Below the pieces are notes generated by a model. That model had not been told where the DNA came from. It ran no database searches and worked only from the letters and a program-made list of their open reading frames with translations. From a bacterium (GTDB lineage Bacteria; Patescibacteriota; Minisyncoccia; Phycocordibacterales; CAIZLB01), in assembly GCA_027490575.1 (NCBI GenBank), contig JAIXXV010000014.1, positions 1 through 57,382 of the forward strand: DNA of 57,382 bases, written 5' to 3'. Shown here in pieces: positions 49,299 through 57,084 of this stretch. The position numbers and the translations under genes are program-made. Every line of letters starts with the position of its first letter. Position 1 is the first letter of the stretch.

Positions 49299-50291
49299 TT
49301 ATGCCGCAACTTCGTTATGGGCCTTAGTATCCACCTCGTAACTTGTATTTTGTGCTTCGAAGAAGTTTACAAGCTCGTGTACATCAGTTGCTGTTGCCAT
49401 CCATTTTGCAGGGTTAGATGCATTGTAGTGAGGTTCTAGTCCAAGCTCTTCTAGTCTTCGGTCTGCAACGTACTGTACGTATTGATTTACATAGCTGGCG
49501 TTTAGACCAAGGATACCATTTGGAAATAGATCTTTGTTGTACTCTACTTCTACATTTACCCCTTCGATAACGATATCTCGTATCTCTTGTGCAAATTCAG
49601 GTGTAAGAAGGTCTGGATTTTCCTCCAGTACAGTGTGTATCAAGTTGATACCAAACTTTAGGTGAAGACTTTCATCTCGAAGTACCCAGTTAATCATTGA
49701 GGCAAAGTTTCTAAGCTGGTTCCTTTGTCTAAATGACATAACAACCATGAATCCACTGTAGAACCAAGTACCTTCCATGACAATGTTTGTTGCTACCAAG
49801 TTTCTTACGAAATCTTTCTTGCCTTCTACAGTCTCAATATCAAGCATAGTCTCTGTCATACGACTTAGATATTTCTCGATATATGCCTCTTTTGCAAGCA
49901 TAGAAGGAGTTTCTAGGTGATTGTTGTAGACTTTTTGCTTATCGAATGGGAATGTTTCAAGAACATACTCGAAAGATACACAGTGGTTAGCTTCTTCCCA
50001 CATCCATTTTGCAAGAAACAAGTGAGCCTCAGGAGCCTTCAGGTATGGATATATACCTAGTGCTATAGATCTGTTGACCATAAGCTCAGCTGGGTTGAAG
50101 AATGACATAACAAACTCTACAGCATGTCTTTCATCTTCAGTCATCTTGGCAAAGTCTTGCAAATCTTCTTTTAGCGCGATCTCATGTGGAAACCAAGTGT
50201 TTCTTACAGCTTGATTGTAAAGCTCATAAGCCCATTTGTACTTTATAGGGTGAAGAGTTGTATCTGTTGGTGATGGTTTTCCGACAATCAT
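49299..50291 (-). CDS. nrdB: Ribonucleotide reductase small subunit, class Ic-like (Tyr to Phe)
   Basis: NrdB makes the oxidant that NrdA uses to reduce ribonucleotides. All six metal ligands can be placed against E. coli NrdB with exact spacing: E69 (Asp84), E100 (E115), H103 (H118), E173 (E204), E207 (E238) and H210 (H241). The radical Tyr122 position is F107 (EEANHCVSF), and the first ligand is Glu instead of Asp. This pair of changes is the known signature of Chlamydia-type class Ic enzymes, which use a Mn/Fe cofactor and no tyrosyl radical. The assignment to class Ic is inferred from the residues. It lies downstream of nrdA, across a 255-base gap with a heptad array. Confidence 0.92.
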   Translation of the reverse strand: MIVGKPSPTDTTLHPIKYKWAYELYNQAVRNTWFPHEIALKEDLQDFAKMTEDERHAVEFVMSFFNPAELMVNRSIALGIYPYLKAPEAHLFLAKWMWEEANHCVSFEYVLETFPFDKQKVYNNHLETPSMLAKEAYIEKYLSRMTETMLDIETVEGKKDFVRNLVATNIVMEGTWFYSGFMVVMSFRQRNQLRNFASMINWVLRDESLHLKFGINLIHTVLEENPDLLTPEFAQEIRDIVIEGVNVEVEYNKDLFPNGILGLNASYVNQYVQYVADRRLEELGLEPHYNASNPAKWMATATDVHELVNFFEAQNTSYEVDTKAHNEVAA

Positions 50292-50478
50292 TATATTTAT
50301 ATATTATTGATGAACAATTTATAATCATTCAACAGTCTTTAATAATTTATTTCTAATAATGTAATCGACCTATTGTCCACCTATTTTATATTTCTAAATT
50401 ATTTATTTGAAAAATATGTTAGGTGGGACTTATAGTATACCAGTCGATCATTCATATGTGCATTGAGTTATCAGCACC

Positions 50479-50556
50479 GAATATTAACTGTTACTTTATA
50501 TCTGTTAACTATTACCTACCATCTGTTAACTGATATCCTCTAACTGTTATTGGCAA
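50479..50556 (-). repeat. CAGNTAN heptad array after the nrdA stop codon
   Basis: The longest CAG-type array: CAGTTGC, CAATAAC, then CAGTTAA, CAGATGG, TAGGTAA, TAGTTAA, CAGATAT, AAAGTAA, CAGTTAA on the coding strand. It begins in the last codons of nrdA and gives its TAA stop. The remaining 190 bases to nrdB are AT-rich with no other feature seen. Confidence 0.7.
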
Positions 50557-53222
50557 CTGTCGCACACGTTTGCATCTGCAGGATCTAGTCCAAAATCTCT
50601 TGCGTCTACAATCCTGGACGGATTTGAAGGTGCAGATGACGTTGTTGATACTGGAGATGATTCTGCTGATATAGATATTGTAGGAGAAGAAATAGATGAA
50701 GTGCTTGTAGAGCCACTATCTATATCTACTTTGATTGTAGAAGTTTGCTCTAGATTGACTGATACTGTAGGTGTTTCAACTGCAATAGACGCAGTTGGAG
50801 CCATACGCATACCGGCAAAACCTTTTTTACCTAGCTGTTGAGACTTGTTTACACTAACTGTACTCTGCTCTGCACTGTGCTGAGGCTTCATGTGTAGGTA
50901 GTATGTAGACTTTAGGCCCTTCTTCCATGCTGTGCTGTATATGTGAATGAGCTGGTTTATATCTCTTGTTTCAAGGTACATATTTCTAGATAGTGCCTGG
51001 TCAACCCATTTTTGAGCTCTCGCAGCTACTTCTATAACCGCATAAGGTGATACTGAGAAAGAAGTCTTGTAAACATTTTTAATGCTATCTGGAATACCAT
51101 CTATGTCTTGTATATCTCCTCTATGTTCTATAATCTTACTTTTAACTTTGTCCCAAACACCTGCTTTTTCTAGATCCAAAACTAGGTTGTGGTTTATGTC
51201 TAGGTATTTACCAGAAAACTTGTTTCTAGAAAATGCTTGAGCGAAACGTACATCTATACCGGGTACAGTTCCAGCCAAGAGTCCTATATTTGCATTTGGA
51301 GCAACTGCCATCAAAGTAGCATTTCTAATCCCCTTTTTAACTTTTGCTCTAAGTTTATCCCAGTCTAGATCAGCATTGAAACTCTCTTTTGTTACAAGCA
51401 ATGCCTCACCTCTGTCTTTTTCTAGCTTAGCTATAGTGTCGATGGGAACAAAGCCTTGTGACCACATTGAGCCATCGAAGTTTTTATAAGAACCTCTCTC
51501 TGTTGCAAGGTCGCAACTTTCATCTATCGCATTGTAACTTATAAATTCAAACAGCTTATCTACAAGGTTGAAGGCTTCTTCACTATCGTATGCATATCCG
51601 AACTTCTCGAAAAGGTCTGAGAACCCCATCACTCCAAGCCCTACAGCTCTGTTCTCTTTGTCAGACTTAGCAGCTTCTGGTACAGGAGGCATGTTGATAT
51701 CTATGAGGTTATCAAGATGTCTGATGGCTAGTCTGGTAGTCTTTGCAAGGTCTTCCCAGTCTATCTCTTTTACAAGAGACTCTTTGCCGCCTAGATCCTT
51801 TACTGTCTTTTCTTTCAAATGTGCTACTACGTTCAAAGATGCAAGGTTGCAAACCGCAATGTTTTCCTTGTCTTGAGGTAGACAGATTTCAGTACACAAG
51901 TTAGACATGTGTATTGTGCCGGTATTGTTGTTCAAAGCTCTAACATTAATAGTATCTTTCCATGTAAGCCAAGGATGAGATGTAGTTTGAAGTGATACAA
52001 GCATTTGTCTGTATAGCTCTTCAGCTGGCATCTTTTTCCACATTCTGATCTTGCCCGCTTCTGCCATTTCTATGTATTCAGCATATCTCTTGCTAAATTC
52101 TTGACCATAAAGCTCATTTAGATCTGGAGTTTCTTTTGGATCAAATAGGTACCATTGAGCACCTTGAGTAACCCTCTTCATAAACTCATCAGGTATATAA
52201 GAAGCTGTGTTGGCAGTTCTCATACGCATATAGTCATCACCCGCATTGTGTCTCCAGTGTATGTATTCAGGAAAATCATAGTGCCAGTTCTCCATGTAGA
52301 AGCAAAGTGCACCTTTTTTCTTTCCACCTCTGACAATAGCATGGATAGCTGTGTCCATAATCTTTGCAAAAGGAGTAGGTCCGCTAGATGTAGTGTTACT
52401 AGAGTGCAATATAGATCCTGTAGCTCTTAGTTTTGTAAGAGAAACACCAAGTCCTCCTGTACCTTTTGATATAAGCATGACATCAGACACTGACTTTGCT
52501 ATATGCTTCATGTCATCGTGTACCTCTAGTAGATAACAGTTTGAAAGAGCGGGTCTTGGAGTACCAGCTGTAAGGTTTGTAGAACCTCCTGCGACATATT
52601 TGAGCTGAGACATTTGCTTATAGAACTCTATAGCCTGAGCGTTTGGATCCTTTTCATGATATGACATCCCCATAGCAACTCTCATAAAGAAGTATTGAGG
52701 TGATTCGATAGGTTTTTGATTTGTATCTTTTATAGAATATCTGTGTAGAAGTGTTGATAGACCTGAATAAGTGAACAACTCGTCTCTTTTTATATCAAGA
52801 GCTTTAGAAATCTTCACAAGATCAAACTTATCTCTCATGTCCGTATGAAGCATTCCTAAATCAACAGCTCTCTTAATGTGCTCTACGAAGTTTTTCTGAT
52901 GTTTTGCTGAAAGCTCTTCATCACTGTCTTTGTCGAATTCGCCTATAACCCTTCTGTAAACTGTCTTGAGCAGCAGTCTCGTAGCTATCTTGTCATATCT
53001 GATGTCATCTTGGACATTTTGAAGCGCTGCACTTATAGTTGCCTGGTCTAGTTCTTCTGTAGTGATGCCATCATATAGAGTCAACTGCGTCTCACTTGCA
53101 ATCTGGGTTACATAACTGGCTGAGTTTTCAAAATCATCACAAGCTCTAGCTATGGATGCATTGATCTTATCAGCGTTAAACGGTTCTTTTGTCCCATCTT
53201 GCTTTGTTACAGTTATGTTCAT
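50547..53222 (-). CDS. nrdA: Ribonucleotide reductase large subunit, class I
   Basis: NrdA reduces ribonucleoside diphosphates. The N-terminal ATP-cone (ITVTKQDGTKEPFNADKINA) regulates activity. The active-site residues are present: first cysteine in RPALSNCYLLEVHDD, the thiyl-radical Cys with Asn and Glu in MSNLCTEICLPQ, the partner Cys in NIAVCNLASLNVV and the Tyr pair in STYYLHMKPQHS. Between the core and the C-terminal redox pair (VCDSCQ) lies a Ser/Thr-rich linker of about 75 residues, which brings it to 891 residues. I saw no intein. The conserved CDSC end overlaps the start of the heptad array. The upstream 410 bases hold its likely promoter region. Confidence 0.95.
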   Translation of the reverse strand: MNITVTKQDGTKEPFNADKINASIARACDDFENSASYVTQIASETQLTLYDGITTEELDQATISAALQNVQDDIRYDKIATRLLLKTVYRRVIGEFDKDSDEELSAKHQKNFVEHIKRAVDLGMLHTDMRDKFDLVKISKALDIKRDELFTYSGLSTLLHRYSIKDTNQKPIESPQYFFMRVAMGMSYHEKDPNAQAIEFYKQMSQLKYVAGGSTNLTAGTPRPALSNCYLLEVHDDMKHIAKSVSDVMLISKGTGGLGVSLTKLRATGSILHSSNTTSSGPTPFAKIMDTAIHAIVRGGKKKGALCFYMENWHYDFPEYIHWRHNAGDDYMRMRTANTASYIPDEFMKRVTQGAQWYLFDPKETPDLNELYGQEFSKRYAEYIEMAEAGKIRMWKKMPAEELYRQMLVSLQTTSHPWLTWKDTINVRALNNNTGTIHMSNLCTEICLPQDKENIAVCNLASLNVVAHLKEKTVKDLGGKESLVKEIDWEDLAKTTRLAIRHLDNLIDINMPPVPEAAKSDKENRAVGLGVMGFSDLFEKFGYAYDSEEAFNLVDKLFEFISYNAIDESCDLATERGSYKNFDGSMWSQGFVPIDTIAKLEKDRGEALLVTKESFNADLDWDKLRAKVKKGIRNATLMAVAPNANIGLLAGTVPGIDVRFAQAFSRNKFSGKYLDINHNLVLDLEKAGVWDKVKSKIIEHRGDIQDIDGIPDSIKNVYKTSFSVSPYAVIEVAARAQKWVDQALSRNMYLETRDINQLIHIYSTAWKKGLKSTYYLHMKPQHSAEQSTVSVNKSQQLGKKGFAGMRMAPTASIAVETPTVSVNLEQTSTIKVDIDSGSTSTSSISSPTISISAESSPVSTTSSAPSNPSRIVDARDFGLDPADANVCDSCQ

Positions 53223-53378
53223 ATTTGATGTGCAATTAACTTTTAAATGAATATTAATTTTCCTAATCGCGCCGAGACCTAGTGATCAGAAGAACGATAT
53301 GTATTAGCAATTTTACACCTCACAAGCTCAATTGTCTTAAATTTTCTGTGGATAGTGAGCCTAAAAAAGTACTAAAAC

Positions 53379-53395
53379 ACATTTGAAAATGTCAA
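53379..53395 (-). promoter_or_regulatory. Possible nrdA operator overlapping a TTGACA
   Basis: ACATTTGAAAATGT (53379-53392) is a perfect inverted repeat with a 2-base centre, overlapping a minus-strand TTGACA (53390-53395) about 170 bases upstream of nrdA. With flanking bases it loosely resembles an NrdR box (ACAC...TGT), but the core does not match well and no second box is clear. The -10 for this TTGACA is poor. Confidence 0.3.
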
Positions 53396-53595
53396 CGCAA
53401 TACCTGTGCCCAAATGAGTCTTTTTTTGAAATGTATTATAGATACAGCAAGCTAAAAATTATTAGAAATACCAGAAATAAATTTTCATATTTACTCTCGA
53501 AGCTTTAACAAATATTAATTACTAATTGATAATCATCAATTGTCATATTTTAAGCCGTATTTAACAATATATATCTATATTTGTCTATATTATAC

Positions 53596-53624
53596 TTGAC
53601 ATATTACTATACATGGTATATAAT
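53596..53624 (+). promoter_or_regulatory. Perfect consensus promoter, leaderless, of the PKD protein
   Basis: TTGACA (53596-53601), a 17-base spacer and TATAAT (53619-53624): the full sigma-70 consensus. The ATG at 53633 is 8 bases after the -10, so the mRNA should begin one or two bases before the start codon. Confidence 0.8.
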
Positions 53625-53632
53625 ATGTATAT

Positions 53633-55081
53633 ATGAAAAATACACTTTTTACATTTATCATAACAATATTAACAATAATAGGTCCAATGGTTCCTGCGTC
53701 TAGTGCTGAAGCTGCATCTGGGACTTCATGTCCCTTTGTTGCAAGTGCCGACAATTACGTAGTTAAATTCCCAAGTAAAACACTTTTCTCTAATCAAGGA
53801 GTGGAAAATGCATATGTAGATATTAAAAATCTAAATATACCAGCAGGTACATATGAAATAACTCTGCATGCCTATGACAATCACTCCGCTCATGGAGGTC
53901 AAGGGCAAACAGATGAAAGATACTTTATTGTTGCAGTACAAGATACAAACACTAGATTCAGATCATCAGCATCTGCAGATATCCCTGAAAACAAAAACAC
54001 TTCTACTACAGTAGTGAGCAGGGGTGCAGTTATTCAGAATACAGTTAGGTGGATAAGAGCTCAGCATGCTGGATATACAGTGAGTGGAAATTGGCAATCA
54101 GTAATACCAGTATGTGCTCAGTTTAAAAAGGTGGGTGGTACAACAACTCCTCCTGCTACTACAACTCCGCCTATTACTCCTATAAACCCAGTAGCATCTT
54201 GTACAGTATCAAAGACAAACCCTGTTGTTGGTGAAGTTATCACTTACGCTGCGAGTTCAACAGGTGGAAGACTTCCTTATACATACCAATGGACAGGACC
54301 TTTCACATCATCAGCTCAGTCTCTAGTACACACATTTACAGTACCTGGAGTATACAATGCAACTGTTATAGTAAGAGATGCGGACAACAAAATCACAACT
54401 GCTCAATGTCCTGCTGTTACTGTTACAAACATCAATATACCACCAGTAAATCCCCCTGTATCAGCTCTAGATGGTTCATGTTCAATATCAGCTACATCAG
54501 CTCAGATAAACCAGGATCTTGTATTCACAGCTAGTGGATTCGGTGGATCAGCTCCATACACATATCAGTGGTCTGGAAGTGATGGTCTAATGAGTTCAGC
54601 ACAAACATTTACAGGAAGATTCAGTATACCTGGATTCAAGAATGCAAATGTTATCATCAGAGACAATAACGGAAACGCTGTATCTAGAACTTGTTCAGTA
54701 ACAGTTGGTCAAGTTACGAGTATTCCTCCAACTTACAACCCGCCCGTATACTACCCGCCTACATATCAGCCTCAACCTCCAGTTTATCAACCACCAGTTA
54801 CAGGTACACCAGTTTCAGGAGTATTCCTAAACCAAGTGCCAGCTACAGGTATAGAGTTTGGTTTCAAGATGACATTGTTCACTATAGCTATGCTGATCTG
54901 GTCAGTATTTGCAGCCTATCTATTCGTAACTAAGAGATACAAGACGCTATTTGCAGATGTATCACTAGTTGGAAATGATTCTGTAAATGCTTCAAACAGC
55001 CTTTCAAAAGCTAATGCAACTCTGTCAGACAAAATAAACTCCTTTAAACTTAACAATCAAATACTCAAAGGTATGAGATAA
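53633..55081 (+). CDS. Secreted PKD-domain surface protein with VPATG anchor-like end
   Basis: A signal peptide (residues 1-27, TLFTFIITILTIIGPMVPAS then SAEAAS) precedes an unknown N-terminal domain (about 28-165). Two PKD-type Ig-like domains follow (about 188-265 and 275-350), each with Y-T-Y-Q-W and a Cys pair (CTVSK...AQCPAV and CSISA...RTCSV). A Pro/Tyr-rich stretch (PPVYYPPTYQPQPPVYQPP) spaces them from VPATG at 402-406, a membrane helix (about 412-432) and a basic stop KRYK, like a sortase signal. A further 45 residues after the helix are unusual for a sortase substrate, so a simple membrane anchor is also possible. It probably serves in cell-surface adhesion. A perfect promoter suggests high expression. 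Confidence 0.8.
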   Translation: MKNTLFTFIITILTIIGPMVPASSAEAASGTSCPFVASADNYVVKFPSKTLFSNQGVENAYVDIKNLNIPAGTYEITLHAYDNHSAHGGQGQTDERYFIVAVQDTNTRFRSSASADIPENKNTSTTVVSRGAVIQNTVRWIRAQHAGYTVSGNWQSVIPVCAQFKKVGGTTTPPATTTPPITPINPVASCTVSKTNPVVGEVITYAASSTGGRLPYTYQWTGPFTSSAQSLVHTFTVPGVYNATVIVRDADNKITTAQCPAVTVTNINIPPVNPPVSALDGSCSISATSAQINQDLVFTASGFGGSAPYTYQWSGSDGLMSSAQTFTGRFSIPGFKNANVIIRDNNGNAVSRTCSVTVGQVTSIPPTYNPPVYYPPTYQPQPPVYQPPVTGTPVSGVFLNQVPATGIEFGFKMTLFTIAMLIWSVFAAYLFVTKRYKTLFADVSLVGNDSVNASNSLSKANATLSDKINSFKLNNQILKGMR

Positions 55082-55137
55082 TATCAAATAACAATGAGTA
55101 CAAGCTAGGTAAAACTAGTTTGGGTAAAGTAAAAAGG

Positions 55138-55168
55138 CAAAAATACCCCGCTCCATGGGGTATTTTTG
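55138..55168 (+). terminator. Intrinsic terminator of the PKD protein gene
   Basis: A perfect 12-bp stem CAAAAATACCCC/GGGGTATTTTTG around a 7-base loop; the arms include the A-run and T-run, so it can work in both directions. Confidence 0.85.
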
Positions 55169-55228
55169 TTTATATTACTTACCTACGCTACTTTAGGTGA
55201 TGTAAATGTATTGAACCATTACGTTTAC

Positions 55229-55257
55229 TTGTAAATATCAATAATATGTTGTATAGT
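55229..55257 (+). promoter_or_regulatory. Promoter of the 55319 gene
   Basis: TTGTAA (55229-55234), a 17-base spacer and TATAGT (55252-55257). The leader to the ATG at 55319 is about 55 bases and holds the ribosome site. Confidence 0.6.
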
Positions 55258-55318
55258 ATGAGCAGTTCTTTCCATCGTATATGGGAGATTAGATAAACCC
55301 TAAAAAGAAAGGTTCAGG

Positions 55319-55906
55319 ATGAAAATGATGTTAGTAAAGTTGTTAGTTTTTGTGGTTGTCGTGGCACTAGCCTATCTGTCAGTGTTCAAGGCAGCGGATG
55401 CGCAAGAAGTCACCCTTGAAAGTGTTCAGGTCTCGAAACTCGAGGAGCTCAGCAAGGGCTTGGAGAGGTTCTCATTTGAGCTTGAAAACGGTCTTTATCG
55501 CCGAGCAAAAGGCGACATTGAGACCAGGGCTGTTAAGGACGCTGTTAGAAAATTTGAATCAAAATGCAATGTCAAGAAGTCCTGGTTCGTGAACGGTAGT
55601 CCATACGCCATGATTCTGGACAAGACTTTCCAGCAAAGTATGTATGAGGTGCGTGGCATGTTCATAATACAGTCTCTGTTGGATTCCAGACCAAATCACA
55701 TGCGAGTCGAGACGACATTGTCTCTTCTCGATGCTCTGGAGTCGGATGATCCGATTATGGTATACCCCGAGTGGTTTTTGTATGCCATTGCCAATGGGCA
55801 TGCAAACTTCATGAAAGTTATTCGGAAATTTTCAAATCCCTATGATTTGCTTTTTTGGACAAAAGACATCGGGAGTGTGAAGAGCGTCAAGATACCACGT
55901 GACTAA
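55319..55906 (+). CDS. Secreted or membrane-anchored orphan protein, 195 residues
   Basis: The first 28 residues (MKMMLVKLLVFVVVVALAYL then SVFKAADAQ) are a signal peptide with a possible cleavage after ADA. The remaining 165 residues are mostly helical, with one Cys and no motif that I know (for example LEELSKGLERFSFELENGLY and MRVETTLSLLDALESDDPI). A ribosome site (AAGAAAGG) lies 6 bases before the ATG. It has its own promoter and terminator and is visibly richer in G and C than the PKD gene beside it. It may be exported; the function is unknown. Confidence 0.7.
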   Translation: MKMMLVKLLVFVVVVALAYLSVFKAADAQEVTLESVQVSKLEELSKGLERFSFELENGLYRRAKGDIETRAVKDAVRKFESKCNVKKSWFVNGSPYAMILDKTFQQSMYEVRGMFIIQSLLDSRPNHMRVETTLSLLDALESDDPIMVYPEWFLYAIANGHANFMKVIRKFSNPYDLLFWTKDIGSVKSVKIPRD

Positions 55907-55936
55907 TGTCACCCATGGACTGTTCCAAGCAGTCTG

Positions 55937-55965
55937 GCGTATACCTTCGGGTATACGCTTTTTTA
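55937..55965 (+). terminator. Intrinsic terminator of the 55319 gene
   Basis: A perfect 9-bp stem GCGTATACC/GGTATACGC closed by a TTCG tetraloop, followed by six T. Confidence 0.93.
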
Positions 55966-56022
55966 ATACAAATGTATGTAGGTCTCGGTGCAAAGCCTAC
56001 AAGCTAGGTCAGCAAGCTAAAG

Positions 56023-56421
56023 CTAAAGGTTAAGTATAAGAATATTTATCTGAAGAAAAGTGGCGAAAGTTACCCAGATAAAATAAGGGATATTAATGTA
56101 TGCTACCCATTTGTAATATGGGAATATAGCTTTCATAAACCAAATGATTGTTATCAATACAATAATAATATCTATCGAAGCTAATAGGTTGTTTTGCAGA
56201 ACAAATTGTAGAGGCGAGAAAGCTACATTGGAGATAATGTTAAATATGAAAGGCAGAGCAACTTTCTTTGGCAAGTCCCCTTTCATAATTTTATAAAAAA
56301 CAAAACCAAATGATACTGCAATAATACTGTAAAGCACTGTCCAAACTGGGCCAAAAAGATAAGATGGCGGAGCCCATGTCGGTTTAATAAGTTGTTGATA
56401 CCATTGTGATGTAGGGTTCAT
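56023..56421 (-). CDS. TspO/MBR family membrane protein
   Basis: TspO proteins are five-helix membrane proteins that bind porphyrins and related ligands. The signature IKPTWAPPSYLFGPVWTVLY (residues 12-31) is diagnostic, and five helices follow. At 132 residues it is slightly short, with small loops. Helix 5 (YFIWVTFATFLQINILILNL) replaces the usual end N-x-x-I-x-x-L-N. TspO is uncommon in genomes as reduced as this appears. An extended -10 (TGCTAATAT) ends 6 bases before the ATG. Confidence 0.88.
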   Translation of the reverse strand: MNPTSQWYQQLIKPTWAPPSYLFGPVWTVLYSIIAVSFGFVFYKIMKGDLPKKVALPFIFNIISNVAFSPLQFVLQNNLLASIDIIIVLITIIWFMKAIFPYYKWVAYINIPYFIWVTFATFLQINILILNL

Positions 56422-56427
56422 GTCTAT

Positions 56428-56433
56428 ATATTA
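56428..56433 (-). promoter_or_regulatory. Extended -10 of the TspO gene, leaderless layout
   Basis: TGCTAATAT on the minus strand with 6 bases to the ATG at 56421. Confidence 0.45.
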
Positions 56434-56499
56434 GCATGTTTGGGGTTTGGTTGATATAGGTGGACAACATACTGTAATGACTGCAAAATACAGAAATTT

Positions 56500-56536
56500 A
56501 AAAAGTCGCATACACCAATCTGGTGAAATGCGACTT
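56500..56536 (-). terminator. Intrinsic terminator of the 56572 gene
   Basis: AGTCGCAT/ATGCGACT and an inner CACC/GGTG form a near-perfect stem; on the minus strand TTTTTAAAT follows. Confidence 0.85.
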
Positions 56537-56571
56537 TGTGCACAAAACATTCATTTTGCTTTTTAGTTTGC

Positions 56572-57036
56572 TTACTCACGAACGCTGAACATAAACGGTT
56601 CCTCGAGGACAAGGTCCAACTTTTTCCCATCAAATGTTTCAGCTATCAGGAACCTTGGATCATCTCCAACTCTATCAAATTTCCCGATTCGAAGGTCTCT
56701 GATTTTCTTTTGTACCTCATGAAGTGGCCACGGCAGGAGATGCAGGCGAGACTCTCCAGGAATCAAATGACGTTCAGTGACATGTATCATGCTGATGTGG
56801 CCACATTGCGTCGAATCAGATGATGCATAGACCATCATTGATCTGCCGTCACGTACTACCCCTGTCAGAGCCGAGAGTTTCCACAGATGCGGAACACTCA
56901 TGCTGGAGTTATCGTATGGGTACCAACCGTCTTTACACACCTTTCTTACTTCAGCTGGTAGATTATCAGGCAGAAACATTCTCATTCTCACAGGCTCTGC
57001 CACGAATGGTGGGCTCTTACAAGAATAACTAAACAT
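56572..57036 (-). CDS. Orphan protein, 154 residues
   Basis: It begins MFSYSCKSPPFVAEPVRMRM and has no signal peptide or membrane segment. The middle contains GVVRDGRSMMVYASSDSTQCG and ISMIHVTERHLIPGESRLHL, and the protein ends LVLEEPFMFSVRE; the pattern is beta-rich with isolated Cys. I do not recognise a family. A perfect ribosome site (AAAAAGGAGG, 9 bases from the ATG) and an intrinsic terminator frame it, as for the other orphans. A TATAAT box at 57079-57084 is its likely -10. Confidence 0.7.
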   Translation of the reverse strand: MFSYSCKSPPFVAEPVRMRMFLPDNLPAEVRKVCKDGWYPYDNSSMSVPHLWKLSALTGVVRDGRSMMVYASSDSTQCGHISMIHVTERHLIPGESRLHLLPWPLHEVQKKIRDLRIGKFDRVGDDPRFLIAETFDGKKLDLVLEEPFMFSVRE

Positions 57037-57078
57037 AATTTTGTCCTCCTTTTTCTTGGTTTGATTTTGTTTAACAGC

Positions 57079-57084
57079 ATTATA
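57079..57084 (-). promoter_or_regulatory. -10 box of the 56572 gene
   Basis: TATAAT on the minus strand, about 42 bases before the ATG at 57036, leaving a leader with a strong ribosome site. The -35 is weak. Confidence 0.4.

Larger units (their letters stand above)
53223..53632. other. Intergenic region between nrdA and the PKD protein gene
   Basis: This 410-base divergent spacer is AT-rich and has no gene that I can support. It holds a possible nrdA promoter and operator (53379-53395), a minus-strand TATAAT at 53435-53440, AATTA-rich degenerate repeats (53505-53550) and the consensus promoter of the plus-strand gene (53596-53624). Confidence 0.5.

Noticed and set aside
50547-53222. Intein in nrdA, suspected from the 891-residue length
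   Set aside because: No splice-junction or homing endonuclease motifs; the extra length is the Ser/Thr-rich C-terminal tether.
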